NCBI GenBank assembly: GCA_016185465.1 | Contig: JACPNO010000009.1 | Coordinates: 1-50,963 of the forward strand | Direction: 5' to 3' | DNA from: Candidatus Solibacter usitatus | GTDB taxonomy: Bacteria > Acidobacteriota > Terriglobia > Bryobacterales > Bryobacteraceae | DNA: 50,963 nucleotides | Shown: positions 1 to 9,110 of the stretch, piece after piece | Numbering within the stretch: position 1 is the stretch's first letter | Layout of the letters: the number at the start of each line of letters is the position of its first letter | Translations under genes and position numbers: made by a program | The notes under the pieces: generated by a model | What the model saw: only the letters and a program-made list of their open reading frames with translations | Database searches by the model: none | What the model was told of the DNA's origin: nothing

Positions 1-53
1 GGCAGTCAGTGTCCACCATGTCTTGGCTCTTGACATCGGGGACCTGCCCCACT

Positions 54-851
54 TCACTTCATGGGTTTAAGAATCTTCAGGTTGGCCGGCAGAGTGAAAA
101 GGTCGTCTTTCAAATCCTGATTGATGGTGACCGACTCCGAAAATATCTCGAAGATTTTCTCGCCATCCCGCTGACGCTGAATATCATAAGGCCACATCAC
201 GCCCTGGCCCACGTCGCGGTATTTAGAAAACAGCGTCACTTCTTCAACTTTTAGATTGGTCACGCGATCGCGGCGAAACGTGGATTGCCGCACTGGCAGC
301 TTGGTGACCGTGCTGAACGAAACCGTCACCACGCGATTGGCCGCATCGGCAATCTCCACAATTTCGACCGATTGGTTGTCCAGCACAGCGGCTCCGCGCG
401 AAGTGAACGTGAGTTCCGGCTCGCCCAGGCGCTGGCGAAGAATGTAGAAAATGTTGCGGAGGGTGGTCTCTTTGTAGCGCTCCAGAACCTCGTCCGTCAG
501 AATCCGCGCGCCGCGGAAGGTGATGTCGTAGCCTTGCCCATCGATAAACAGAATGGCGTTTTCGCCACGCTTGCCGCCGAAGGCTTGCCGCTCCCGCACC
601 TGCACTTGTCCAGGGACGGACGGCTCGGGGCGAATCAGATAGCGCGTGTAGATTTTGGCGTGGGCCAGGCCGGACAGGCGCTCGCGATAGAACGAATAGG
701 CGCGCCCTTCCTCCACGCGGTCCTGCATATGCAGGAACTGGTCGCCGCCGACGGCGGCCAGCGCTTCGGCGATCACGCGTTTGCCGCGTTCCGCGTTGGT
801 TTCGGCAAACAGCGGCGCGAGCGCCAGCAGGATCGCGCAGGCACGGATCAC
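54..851 (-). CDS. Secreted protein of unknown function, probable LolA-like fold
   Basis: 265 aa. The first ~20 residues (MIRACAILLALAPLFAETNA) look like a signal peptide, so the product is probably periplasmic. The rest has alternating hydrophobic strands and phrases such as GQGYDITF and KLPVRQSTF that recall outer-membrane lipoprotein-sorting (LolA/LolB-like) proteins; this is a resemblance only. The ATG at 851 overlaps the stop of the upstream M16 peptidase gene by 4 nt (ATGA), so it is the third gene of a coupled unit with two M16 peptidases and may act with them in the envelope. The 53 bases beyond its stop, to the window edge, contain no gene. Gene real: confident. Function: unknown. Confidence 0.75.
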   Translation of the reverse strand: MIRACAILLALAPLFAETNAERGKRVIAEALAAVGGDQFLHMQDRVEEGRAYSFYRERLSGLAHAKIYTRYLIRPEPSVPGQVQVRERQAFGGKRGENAILFIDGQGYDITFRGARILTDEVLERYKETTLRNIFYILRQRLGEPELTFTSRGAAVLDNQSVEIVEIADAANRVVTVSFSTVTKLPVRQSTFRRDRVTNLKVEEVTLFSKYRDVGQGVMWPYDIQRQRDGEKIFEIFSESVTINQDLKDDLFTLPANLKILKPMK

Positions 852-2287
852 GGTTTTTGCGCGCCTCCGGCAGGCTCGGGAATACTGAGATCGATCGGAG
901 TCACCGTGCCGAGAGCGGTCAACGGCTTGCCAAATTCCGGCGGGTTGCCTACGGCGGTGAGCGTGAAATCTTTCGGCGCCAAATGTTCACGAGCCACGCG
1001 CAGTACGTCAGCCTTGGTTACTTTCTGTATCCCAGCCAGGTACTGGTTGATGAAGTCCTTGGGATAGCCGTAGTAATCGTAGAACAGGATGCGGTTGAGG
1101 GTCTTCGAGGGCCGATCGAAGTTGAAGACGAAGCTGTTGGCGACCGACTCCTTGGCGCTGGTCAGCTCCTCATCGGTTACTTCCTCGGTACGCATCTTCT
1201 CGACTTCTTCCCGGATCACTTGAATGGTCTCCGTGGTCGAGCCGGACTTAGTGCTGCCGGAAATCTGGAATAAGCCAGGGTGATCGAAGTTGGCGCCCCA
1301 CGCGGCGGACACGCTATAGGCGTAGCCGAGCTTGGTGCGCACGCGCTGAAACAAGCGGCTGCGGAATCCGCCGCCCAGAATGTCGGCCATCACTTCCAGC
1401 GCCGGATAGTCCTTGTCGCGAAACACGCCCCCGAGATGCCCGAGATCGAAAAACGTTTGAGTCACGTCGGTCTTGACGGCCAGGAAAACGCCCGGCGCGG
1501 CTTTGGTTTTTACCGGTGGGAAGGCCGGCACCGGCGGTTGCTGCGTGGTCCAGCCGGCAAACAGCTTCTCCAATTCCGCCTTCATCGCGGGAATCGAAAA
1601 ATCACCCTGCACCGCCAGCATGACATTGGCGGGAAAAAAATAACGCCGGTAGAAAGCTCGCAGATCGGCGCGCGTGATGCGGTCGAGGGTTGCGTACTCG
1701 ATCCGCCAGCCGTAGGGAGTGTCGTGGCCATAGACCCGTTCGATGAACTCGCGCTCGGAAATGCCGTGCGGATCGTCGTTGCGGCGCGAGATGCCGCTGC
1801 GCAGCTCTGTTTTGGCCAGATCGATCTTGTCCTGGCGGAATTCGGGAGAGGTGAGCACGTCGCGAAACGTGGTCAAAACTTCGCTCGCGTTCTGTTGGAG
1901 CGCTGAAAAGGTGGCGCTGCCGTAGGTTTCCTGGATGCCGGTTTCAACCGATGCGGCGATATTCTCCAGCGCTTCGTCCAATTCATCGCCGGTCTTGGCC
2001 GCGGTGCCGCCGGAACGCATCACCATGCCGGTGATCGTAGCCAGCCCCACTTTATCCGCGGGATCGAACAGGTTGCCGGTTCGCACCAGAGCCACGCCGC
2101 GGACCAGCGGCAGCTCGTGATTTTCCAGCAGGTACAATTTCATGCCATTGGGCAAAGTGAAGGTGGCGACTTCGGGAATCTTTACGGGACGCAGCGGCGG
2201 GTACTTCAAATTCTTGTAAGAAGCGGCGCCTTCCTGGGCGCTCAAAATTGCCGCCACCAAAGCGACAAGCAGCATCAGGCGCTTCAT
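848..2287 (-). CDS. M16B peptidase-like protein, non-catalytic subunit type
   Basis: 479 aa with an N-terminal signal peptide (MKRLMLLVALVAAILSAQ). It has the two-lobed M16 architecture: FTLPNGMKLYLLENHELPLV at the start of lobe 1 and RSRLFQRVRTKLGYAYSV in lobe 2. The HxxEH zinc motif expected near residue 80 is absent (the region reads GLATITGMVM), while the Arg/Tyr pair typical of the non-catalytic partner is present (R...KLGYAY). M16B enzymes often work as a catalytic plus a non-catalytic subunit, as in mitochondrial processing peptidase. The neighbour at 2284-3840 carries HIFEH, so a heterodimer is likely. 4-nt overlaps on both sides support co-expression. Function in the periplasm is inferred. 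Confidence 0.9.
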   Translation of the reverse strand: MKRLMLLVALVAAILSAQEGAASYKNLKYPPLRPVKIPEVATFTLPNGMKLYLLENHELPLVRGVALVRTGNLFDPADKVGLATITGMVMRSGGTAAKTGDELDEALENIAASVETGIQETYGSATFSALQQNASEVLTTFRDVLTSPEFRQDKIDLAKTELRSGISRRNDDPHGISEREFIERVYGHDTPYGWRIEYATLDRITRADLRAFYRRYFFPANVMLAVQGDFSIPAMKAELEKLFAGWTTQQPPVPAFPPVKTKAAPGVFLAVKTDVTQTFFDLGHLGGVFRDKDYPALEVMADILGGGFRSRLFQRVRTKLGYAYSVSAAWGANFDHPGLFQISGSTKSGSTTETIQVIREEVEKMRTEEVTDEELTSAKESVANSFVFNFDRPSKTLNRILFYDYYGYPKDFINQYLAGIQKVTKADVLRVAREHLAPKDFTLTAVGNPPEFGKPLTALGTVTPIDLSIPEPAGGAQKP

Positions 2288-3840
2288 TGCCTGGCCTCCA
2301 CCGGGGCCGTCGCCGGTTGGATGGTGTACGCGGCGGTGCGATTCTTGGGAGTCAGATATTGACGCGCCACCCGTTGGACATCCTGAGCAGTCACTTTGTC
2401 GGTTTCATCCAGCTCGGTGAACAGCCTGCGCCAGTTTCCGTAATTGACGTAGTAGGAATTCAAAAGCTGAGCCAGACCGGAATTGCTATCCAGGCGCCGC
2501 ACCAACTCTGCGCGCGACTTGGTTTTCACGCGAGCCAGTGCTTGCGGATCGACCACTTCGGCCTTGAAGCGATCCAGAATGCCGTCCATCACCTTCACGT
2601 TTTCGTCGATGGTATGGCCCAAAGAGGGCGCCACAAAGAACAGGAACAGGTTGGGATACTTGCCGCCGGGAAACGTTCCTTCGGCTCCAACTGCCACGGC
2701 GATTTGCTGATCGCGCACCATCTCTTTGTAGAGAATGCCGGTGCGACCTCCGGCCAGCAGGCTGCTCATGACATCGAGCGCGGCGTCATCCTTGTCGTAT
2801 TGATCGGGGCGCTTGTAGGCGATGAACGCCAGCGGCTGGCTGGGCGTTTCAACCTGGGTTTGCTTGGGACCTTCCTGGGGCGGCTCGACAGTGTGCACCA
2901 GGGGCGGCAGGGGCGCGGCAGGCAGGCGTCCAAAATACCGCTCGGCAAGAGCTCGCGCCTGCTTGGGATCGATATCGCCCACGATAGCGATCGCAATATT
3001 CGCCGGCGTGTAGTAGGTCTTGTAAAACGCTTCGGCGTCTTTCACGCGTAGGCTGGTAATGTCGCTCGCCCATCCGCCGGGCATACGCTGATAGGGGTGG
3101 GCGGCGAACGATGTGGCCAGCAACGTCTCCATCAGTTTGCCCTGCGGGCTGGATTCGATGCGCATGCGGCGTTCTTCCAGCACTACGTCGCGCTCTTTGT
3201 AAAACTCGCGGAAGACCGGATGAAGGAAACGCTGCGACTCCAGCAGAAACCACAGCTCGGCGCGATTGGCGGGCAGATTGTAGAAATATTCAGTCGAGTC
3301 AAGCTCGGTGCCGGCGTTGAGACCGACGCCGCCGTTCTCTTCGATCAGCGTCGGATACAAATTGGGCACGACGAAGGAATTGGCCTTCTCGATGGCAGCT
3401 TTCAGCTCATTTTCGAGCGCTTCGAGCTTGGCTGGATCGGCCTTGAAGCGCTTGCGCCGCTCGCCTTCGACGCGATCGTAGATCTGCTCGACCGCGGCCA
3501 GCGCCTTCTTTTCCTCCGGCCAGTTGGTCGAGCCGATATCGGGCGTGCCCTTGAACGCCATATGCTCGAAAATGTGCGCCAAGCCGGTCTTGCCTTCCGG
3601 ATCGTCCACGGAGCCCGCATTCACAAACGTGTGAAAGGAGACCACCGGGGCTTCGTGGCGCTCGAGAACGATGAAATGTAATCCGTTGTCGAGGGTGAAT
3701 TCAGTAACGCGCTTCTCGAATTCCTGAAGATTCTGCGCTACCGCCAACGCGGTAGTCAGAAACAAGGCGATGCCTAGCTGGCTGCAACGGCTCACAAGGG
3801 TTTGGACTCCATTCTGAGAACTCACTGGGGCTACTCTCAT
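2284..3840 (-). CDS. M16B zinc peptidase, catalytic subunit
   Basis: The start is placed at the ATG at 3840 (MRVAPVSSQNG), just after the stop of the upstream gene (3845-3847); a longer reading frame to 3903 would overlap that gene and adds no conserved sequence. Product 518 aa: an N-terminal hydrophobic segment ending near ALAVAQ, then the M16 lobe with the inverted zinc motif HIFEH and preceding NAGSVDDPEGKTGLA, a long charged insertion, and a second lobe with LLAGGRTGILYKEMV. This is the catalytic partner of the following gene, which lacks the zinc motif. Predicted role: export-linked or periplasmic peptide degradation. Family assignment is firm; the substrate is unknown. Confidence 0.9.
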   Translation of the reverse strand: MRVAPVSSQNGVQTLVSRCSQLGIALFLTTALAVAQNLQEFEKRVTEFTLDNGLHFIVLERHEAPVVSFHTFVNAGSVDDPEGKTGLAHIFEHMAFKGTPDIGSTNWPEEKKALAAVEQIYDRVEGERRKRFKADPAKLEALENELKAAIEKANSFVVPNLYPTLIEENGGVGLNAGTELDSTEYFYNLPANRAELWFLLESQRFLHPVFREFYKERDVVLEERRMRIESSPQGKLMETLLATSFAAHPYQRMPGGWASDITSLRVKDAEAFYKTYYTPANIAIAIVGDIDPKQARALAERYFGRLPAAPLPPLVHTVEPPQEGPKQTQVETPSQPLAFIAYKRPDQYDKDDAALDVMSSLLAGGRTGILYKEMVRDQQIAVAVGAEGTFPGGKYPNLFLFFVAPSLGHTIDENVKVMDGILDRFKAEVVDPQALARVKTKSRAELVRRLDSNSGLAQLLNSYYVNYGNWRRLFTELDETDKVTAQDVQRVARQYLTPKNRTAAYTIQPATAPVEARQ

Positions 3841-3844
3841 TGTC

Positions 3845-5140
3845 TCATTGCGTCCCCGGCCGCAGGAAAAAAGCGGCCTTGTCCATATGCGGATCGACGG
3901 CAACGTCGAAGAAGCCGATCATCATCTCTTCCCGGCTCTGCGGGCCGAAGCGCACGGCTTCTTCAGGGTCGGGATTGTTGGGATTGCGGCGCGAGTTGTC
4001 GAAATACCCGACGAACTCGAGCTCGGTTCCAGCCTTGAGCGGAAGCGGAGTGGCCAGCCGGTAGAAAAGCTGCCAGTAGAAATTGTACGGGGTTACCCGC
4101 AGCAGCGGGCGCCTCGCACTACCCCGTTCCACCAGGTTGTATTCGAAGCTCTGACCGCGCAGGTGCATGTGCGGGAAGTAGCCGAGCAGCGTGGCGTCGT
4201 TGGGCAGCGTCCCGCGGACCGAGACCGCGTAATGCGGATGCCCGGGCGGGATGAGGAAACGGTCGTTGCCCATCTGCAGGGTCATCACCCGCTGGCTGGG
4301 CGGCGTCCGCGCAAATACCAGCCCCAATTTTGAGCGATCCGATGTCGCGTGTCCGTTGGGTGTGTAGTGCGTCTCAAGAACCAGGTCGGAGCCGGCCTTG
4401 ATGAGCTTGGCCAGGCCCGGCGGCCATTGTTCAGGAACATTGCCTGGAGAATAGACCAACAGAATCTCGCTGGTGGTAATGCCCGCAACCAGGCGCTCGC
4501 GCGGAGTTTGGCCTGGAGGAACATAGGGCACTCCGGGCTTGGCGTCACGCAGCCACGTCGAGCCGGGCTCGCGGACATAAACCACGGCGTGATGCACCAC
4601 GCTGCGATTTCCCGGCCGCATTTCCGCGGCTTCCACCCATTGGTCTTCGCTGAAGCCGCCGGGCAGAACGATGTACTGATAATCCAACTCGCCCGAGGCG
4701 GGAATCGGAAATGGGCGGGGCATGGTGAGCACCGCGTCAGGCGCGGCAATATTCCAACCATTCACCCAGGGGCGCGCCGGCGGACTTTCTTTGACGTTGC
4801 CCTCGGGCGCGCCGGATTCGGCCCAATGAACCAGCGTGTCGATCTCGGGCTGCGAGAGCGAGCGGTCATTGGAGAATGGCCCGTAGCCGGGCTCGGCGAA
4901 CCACGGCGGCATTTTCTTGAGCAGCACGGACTCGCGAATGGCTTTAGCCCAGGGACGGGTCTGGCGGTAGGTGAGGAAAGCCATGGGCGCAACTTCACCG
5001 GGACGGTGGCACTCCTGGCAGCGCTTCTGGAGAATCGGGAGGACATCGTGATAGAAAGTGGGCGCCGCGGGGAGAGCGGAACCGCAGAGGAGAAAGACGA
5101 AAAATTTCTCGCAGAGGCGCAGAGTACGCGGAGAACACAT
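3845..5140 (-). CDS. Secreted cytochrome c / copper monooxygenase-like protein
   Basis: 431 aa from the ATG at 5140. Upstream in-frame codons lie inside the inverted repeat at 5104-5186 and give low-complexity sequence, so they were not used. Residues 1-26 form a signal peptide; residues 3-12 are encoded by the repeat. A c-type heme motif CQECH is at 41-45 in a domain reading FYHDVLPILQKRC. The second half resembles Cu type II ascorbate-dependent monooxygenases, with candidate copper ligands H181/H182, H256 and H322/H324 (HMH). Such fusions of a planctomycete-type cytochrome with a PHM-like domain are common in Acidobacteriota and Planctomycetes. A redox role in the periplasm is likely; the substrate is unknown. 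Stop and next start are 4 nt apart. Confidence 0.82.
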   Translation of the reverse strand: MCSPRTLRLCEKFFVFLLCGSALPAAPTFYHDVLPILQKRCQECHRPGEVAPMAFLTYRQTRPWAKAIRESVLLKKMPPWFAEPGYGPFSNDRSLSQPEIDTLVHWAESGAPEGNVKESPPARPWVNGWNIAAPDAVLTMPRPFPIPASGELDYQYIVLPGGFSEDQWVEAAEMRPGNRSVVHHAVVYVREPGSTWLRDAKPGVPYVPPGQTPRERLVAGITTSEILLVYSPGNVPEQWPPGLAKLIKAGSDLVLETHYTPNGHATSDRSKLGLVFARTPPSQRVMTLQMGNDRFLIPPGHPHYAVSVRGTLPNDATLLGYFPHMHLRGQSFEYNLVERGSARRPLLRVTPYNFYWQLFYRLATPLPLKAGTELEFVGYFDNSRRNPNNPDPEEAVRFGPQSREEMMIGFFDVAVDPHMDKAAFFLRPGTQ

Positions 5141-5186
5141 TATGTATAAATTGTTTCTCTGTGAACTCTGCGCCTCTGCGTGAAAT
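5104..5186. repeat. Inverted repeat of the dispersed 'CGCAGAGGCGCAGAGT' family
   Basis: Two 32-nt arms, 5104-5135 and 5155-5186, are reverse complements with 4 mismatches; the shared core is CGCAGAGGCGCAGAGT. They are separated by a 19-nt AT-rich loop. The left arm lies inside the 5' end of the cytochrome/Cu-protein gene and encodes part of its signal peptide. The right arm is in the spacer upstream of that start. A single related arm (28 of 32 identical) occurs at 16863-16894. The element could form a long hairpin in the mRNA leader. Elements of this look occur in many environmental genomes and give spurious HAEAQSSQR-like peptides when translated. Confidence 0.85.
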
Positions 5187-5195
5187 GTTTTTGAT

Positions 5196-6728
5196 TTACT
5201 TATCAAACGTGATCGAAGTCTCCCCGGAGTATTTGTGATAATTCCGGAAGTCGATGGAGTTGCGGCTGCAATTGTCGGTGCCGCGCTGGCACCCCAGGGC
5301 CTCGGCATGCACTGGCAGCAGGAACTGCCCTTCGCCAAGGCGGATGAATTCGTAGTCCGTCGCTAATTCTACTTTGTCCATCGGGAAGTCCGCCGGCAGA
5401 TGGCGCGCTTCCATTTCAATGCGCAATACACGGCCGGTTTCCTTGTCGATCCACACCGATCCTCGATAAGCAGGCCGGACCGACTGCGACGGCACGCTGA
5501 CGGTCCAGTGGGAATGCTCGTGATCGACCTCAAAGTCGTAGACATAAGCGTCGCGGCCGCCGCTGCGCGCGTCCTTGCGATGGCGGAACTCGGCCGCCGT
5601 GCTGGGCGAAAATAGATTCATCAGCACCGTGCCGAATTCGCCCGTCGACCACGCGCCGGATAGCTCCTGCAGGTTCTTCTTGACCGGCTTCCCATTGATC
5701 GCCAGGTTGCGGTAATGCTCACCTTTTTTGTCGTATACGACTTCGAGGGAGACTACGTCCTGCGCCCGCCAGTTGACGACGCGGGAATCGTTCACGAAGC
5801 GCGTCATCATCTCCTGGCAGAAGTAGTTGGGCAGCGACTCCTCAAAAGCCGCGGCTGCCTGGCGCGCCTTTTCAATTTTGGGATCGGCCACAGGTGGCGT
5901 GTAAGAAACCGTTTCGGGCGGCGGGGCGGACTCGGGCCGCGTCGAGACTGGTGATGCCGGTGGCTTATTCACGGCCACTTGCGTTGGCGGCTTGCGGGGA
6001 ACGGGCTTGCCGCGTTTGAGGCGCGGTGGTCCGGAATCCTCTTCATCGAGCGGGCCTTTGGCGGTGCTTTCATGAATGTGATCGAGGTCCAGGTCTTTAT
6101 CCTGGGCGGTGTCCTCGTCTGGCGCCGGGCTCTCTTTCCTTGGGGTCGAGGCCACATCAGCCGAAGGGGCCTTTTCAGCCGGCGAATCCGGCCGGCGCAG
6201 AACTGGCCGATCGTCGTCGTTGGAAGAAATCCCGACGGGAAGCTGGATCGGCTCGGAAGCCGCCGCTCGCTCCTCCGGCGTTCCTTCTTTCTGAAAACTT
6301 ACGTTCACCGCGTACAGAAAACTCTCACCGTCTTGCCTGGCGTCAATCAGCAGATGGTCGCCCGGTTTCAAATCACCCGGCTTCATGACCTCCTCGCCAT
6401 TCTTCAGGAATTTGGTGTCGCCGGTGCGCCGGAAGTTGATGATGCGCGTGTCCTGTGCTTCCACCACGATAGACTTGTCATCCAACCGGCGAAGCAGTCC
6501 GGTCAGAGACTGCAGAGGAGTTTTGTCGTCCTGCGTCCCACTCTTCTTTTTGTTCCGGCCAGGGAACCGTGGCATCGGCATGCCCATGCCACCCGAGCCG
6601 GGTGGGTAGTTGCCGCCGGGAGGGTAGGTTCCAGGCGGGTAGCCGCCGCCGGGGTATTGAGCAGCTAGCGGGCAATCTGCCGCCAGGAAAACCGCTAGTG
6701 CTCCGAATATCGGTAATGCACATCGCAT
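5196..6728 (-). CDS. Secreted protein with YPPG-rich N-terminus, unknown function
   Basis: 510 aa. A signal peptide (ending near CPLAAQ) is followed by a Gly/Pro/Tyr-rich tract with repeated YPPG units (residues ~24-55). Next come a conserved ~80-residue domain with KPGDLKPGDHLLIDAR, a charged low-complexity linker rich in Pro, Ser and Asp (~140-290), and a C-terminal domain with EEVVYDKKGEHYRN-like strands that recalls outer-membrane lipoprotein-sorting folds. I do not recognise a named family. It is divergent from the lipoprotein gene at 6852 across a 123-bp spacer and sits upstream of the cytochrome/Cu gene, with the inverted repeat in between. Likely an envelope protein. Confidence 0.7.
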   Translation of the reverse strand: MRCALPIFGALAVFLAADCPLAAQYPGGGYPPGTYPPGGNYPPGSGGMGMPMPRFPGRNKKKSGTQDDKTPLQSLTGLLRRLDDKSIVVEAQDTRIINFRRTGDTKFLKNGEEVMKPGDLKPGDHLLIDARQDGESFLYAVNVSFQKEGTPEERAAASEPIQLPVGISSNDDDRPVLRRPDSPAEKAPSADVASTPRKESPAPDEDTAQDKDLDLDHIHESTAKGPLDEEDSGPPRLKRGKPVPRKPPTQVAVNKPPASPVSTRPESAPPPETVSYTPPVADPKIEKARQAAAAFEESLPNYFCQEMMTRFVNDSRVVNWRAQDVVSLEVVYDKKGEHYRNLAINGKPVKKNLQELSGAWSTGEFGTVLMNLFSPSTAAEFRHRKDARSGGRDAYVYDFEVDHEHSHWTVSVPSQSVRPAYRGSVWIDKETGRVLRIEMEARHLPADFPMDKVELATDYEFIRLGEGQFLLPVHAEALGCQRGTDNCSRNSIDFRNYHKYSGETSITFDK

Positions 6729-6851
6729 GCGGGACTTGACGATTACGACGGATGCGCGAATGAACCCGTTACCTCATTCTATGACATTAACAATCCGTGA
6801 AGATGGCAACGCTCACCGTGCGCGTCGCGTTCCACCTGGTAGGAGAACGAC

Positions 6852-7160
6852 ATGAAACGTCAAGCTTTGCTGCTGGTACCGCTGGTCGCAGGCCTTTCTC
6901 TGGCGGGATGCGCGGCTCGATCCGGCTACGGTTATGGTTACGTGAACGTTGCGCCGCCACCGCCTCAGGTGGAGTTCTACGGTGTTGCGCCGGGACCCGG
7001 GTATGTTTGGGTCAACGGCTATTGGAGCTGGGGAGGCTCCCGGTATGTGTGGGCGCCGGGACGTTGGCAGAGGCCACCACGGCGACACGCGCGCTGGGAG
7101 TCGGGGCGTTGGGAAAATCGCCACGGACGCTACGTCTACAGACAGGGCCACTGGCGCTAA
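6852..7160 (+). CDS. WXXGXW-repeat lipoprotein
   Basis: 102 aa. Lipoprotein signal with lipobox LAGC (Cys near residue 20). The mature part contains WVNGYWSWGG, WAPGRWQRPP and WESGRWENRHG units, which match the WXXGXW repeat family (PF12779-like). A strong ribosome site AGGAG lies 8 nt before the ATG. These small lipoproteins are frequent in Acidobacteriota and Proteobacteria; their function is unknown. Transcribed divergently from the secreted protein at 5196-6728; the 123-bp spacer presumably carries both promoters, but I see no convincing -35/-10 pair. Confidence 0.85.
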   Translation: MKRQALLLVPLVAGLSLAGCAARSGYGYGYVNVAPPPPQVEFYGVAPGPGYVWVNGYWSWGGSRYVWAPGRWQRPPRRHARWESGRWENRHGRYVYRQGHWR

Positions 7161-7224
7161 GTAATAGCAGCGTGCGACCTTCGCGGCCTGGTTTGCATCC
7201 TACAGTTATACTGTGGTGGAAACC

Positions 7225-9105
7225 ATGGCGGACGCGGAAATCAAGAAGGTGGCTGGCTCGGAGCGCTTCCGGGTTCTGTGGCCCGAGATCCGGGAACTGA
7301 TCCGGCCGCGCCAGAAGCTGCTGGCCATCGGCTTCGTGCTGATGCTCATCAACCGCGTCTCGGGGTTGGTGCTGCCGGCGTCGACCAAGTTTCTGATCGA
7401 CGACATCATCGGCAAGCAACGCCGCGAGCTGTTGCTCCCGCTGGTGCTCGCGGTGCTGGCGGCCACCGCCATTCAGGGCGTGACGTCCTTCACGCTGACG
7501 CAACTGCTTTCCAAAGCCGCGCAGCGCTTGATCGCTGAGCTTCGCCGGAAGGTGCAAGCGCACGTGGGCCGCTTGCCGGTCGCCTACTACGATTCCAACA
7601 AAAGCGGCGCCCTGGTCTCGCGCATCATGAGCGACGTGGAAGGCGTGCGCAACCTGATCGGCACGGGCCTGGTGGAGTTTGTGGGTGGCGTGCTGACGGC
7701 GGTGTTCGCGCTCGTGATCCTGATTCGCATCAGCGCGCTGATGACGGGTCTCGCGATCGCGTTCGTGCTGGTGTTCGGCATTGTACTCGGCAAGGCTTTC
7801 AAGACTATCCGGCCCATTTTCCGGGCGCGCGGCAAAATCAATGCCGAAGTCTCCGGGAGGCTTACCGAATCGCTGGGCGGGGTAAGGGTGATCAAGGGCT
7901 ATCATGCCGAGGAGCGCGAGGAGAAAGTTTTTGCGACCGGTGTGCAGCGGCTTCTGGACAACGTGCTGCAATCGCTGACGGCGATGTCGTTCATGAGCCT
8001 TTCGGCGACGCTGCTGCTGGGCGTGGTGGGAACGGTGGTCATGTTTGTGGGCTCGCGGCAGATTTTCGCCGGCACGCTCACGCTGGGCGAATTTGTCACC
8101 TTCACGGCATTCCTTGCTTTCCTGGTAGCTCCCGTTTTTCAAGTTGTGGGAATTGGCACGCAGCTTTCCGAGGCGCTGGCGGGCCTGGAACGCACTCGCG
8201 AAGTGATGCGCGAGCGTCCCGAGGATGAAGATCCCAAGCGGACCGTGCGCCTGCCCGAGCTGCGCGGCGAGGTGATTTTCGACAACGTCAGCTTCGCTTA
8301 CGACGCCGGCAAGGAAGTGCTGCGCGCCGTGTCGTTCCAAGCCAAGCCCGGCACGGTCACGGCGCTGGTAGGCCCATCGGGAGCGGGGAAGTCCACCATC
8401 ATCGGCCTGATCTCCGCGTTTCATTCACCCACGGCGGGCACGGTCCTGGTAGATGGCGTGGACTTATCGACGGTCCGGCTGGATTCCTACCGCACGCGCC
8501 TGGGCGTAGTGCTGCAAGAAACATTTCTGTTTGATGGAACCATCCGCGAAAATGTCGCTTTCTCGCGGCCGGACGCTACCGAAACGCAGATCATGAACGC
8601 CTGCCGCATTGCGCGCGTGGACGAGTTTGCCGCCGGTTTCGAAAAGCAATACGACACCATTGTGGGCGAGCGCGGCGTCAAGCTTTCCGGCGGCCAGCGG
8701 CAGCGCGTGTCCATTGCGCGGGCTATTTTGGCCGATCCTCGCATTCTGATTCTGGACGAAGCCACTTCCAGTCTGGATTCGGAATCGGAAGCGTTGATTC
8801 AGGAAGGCCTCGCCTACCTCATGCAGGGACGAACCACATTCGTGATTGCGCACCGGCTCTCCACCATTCGCCGCGCCGACCAGATTCTGGTGGTCGAGGC
8901 TGGCTCGATCGTCGAACGCGGTACGCACCAATCGCTCTACGCGGCACGCGGGCGGTATTTCGATTTATACACCAAGCAGCATGGCTTGGAGGCAAACCTG
9001 TTCCTGGCCCCCGGCGAAGGCGGCGAAGAAGCCGAGCAGGAATCCTCCGGCGATGCCAAAGCCGCGAGCGAATTGCGCGAAGCCATGCGCCTGATCCGCG
9101 GATAA
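7225..9105 (+). CDS. ABC exporter, MsbA/lipid A-type, fused TMD-NBD
   Basis: 626 aa from the ATG at 7225, preceded by GGTGG; an in-frame GTG at 7213 is possible but has no ribosome site. Six-helix transmembrane domain (~20-330), then the ATPase: Walker A GPSGAGKST (~383), signature LSGGQRQR (~487), Walker B ILILDEATSS (~508) and a switch His in VIAHRLST. This is the half-transporter form that works as a homodimer, exporting lipids or drugs. A second exporter of this type is at 39808-41637 beside an LPS gene, so this copy may serve another substrate. The C-terminus carries a ~25-residue acidic tail. Followed after 5 nt by folD. Confidence 0.93.
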   Translation: MADAEIKKVAGSERFRVLWPEIRELIRPRQKLLAIGFVLMLINRVSGLVLPASTKFLIDDIIGKQRRELLLPLVLAVLAATAIQGVTSFTLTQLLSKAAQRLIAELRRKVQAHVGRLPVAYYDSNKSGALVSRIMSDVEGVRNLIGTGLVEFVGGVLTAVFALVILIRISALMTGLAIAFVLVFGIVLGKAFKTIRPIFRARGKINAEVSGRLTESLGGVRVIKGYHAEEREEKVFATGVQRLLDNVLQSLTAMSFMSLSATLLLGVVGTVVMFVGSRQIFAGTLTLGEFVTFTAFLAFLVAPVFQVVGIGTQLSEALAGLERTREVMRERPEDEDPKRTVRLPELRGEVIFDNVSFAYDAGKEVLRAVSFQAKPGTVTALVGPSGAGKSTIIGLISAFHSPTAGTVLVDGVDLSTVRLDSYRTRLGVVLQETFLFDGTIRENVAFSRPDATETQIMNACRIARVDEFAAGFEKQYDTIVGERGVKLSGGQRQRVSIARAILADPRILILDEATSSLDSESEALIQEGLAYLMQGRTTFVIAHRLSTIRRADQILVVEAGSIVERGTHQSLYAARGRYFDLYTKQHGLEANLFLAPGEGGEEAEQESSGDAKAASELREAMRLIRG

Positions 9106-9110
9106 TACCC

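Noticed and set aside
1-53. Short G/C-rich inverted motif (GGGG...CCCC) at the window edge that could be an IS end or a terminator
   Set aside because: The stem is only 4 bp, there is no T-run, and no transposase or matching second end is in view.
5141-5338. N-terminal extension of the cytochrome/Cu gene running through the inverted repeat and into 5196-5338
   Set aside because: It translates the repeat arm into HAEAQSSQR-like low-complexity sequence, overlaps the 3' end of the next gene, and the ATG at 5140 gives a clean signal peptide.
7207-7212. TATACT as -10 for the ABC exporter
   Set aside because: No -35 at the right distance and only 12 nt to the chosen ATG; too weak to list.
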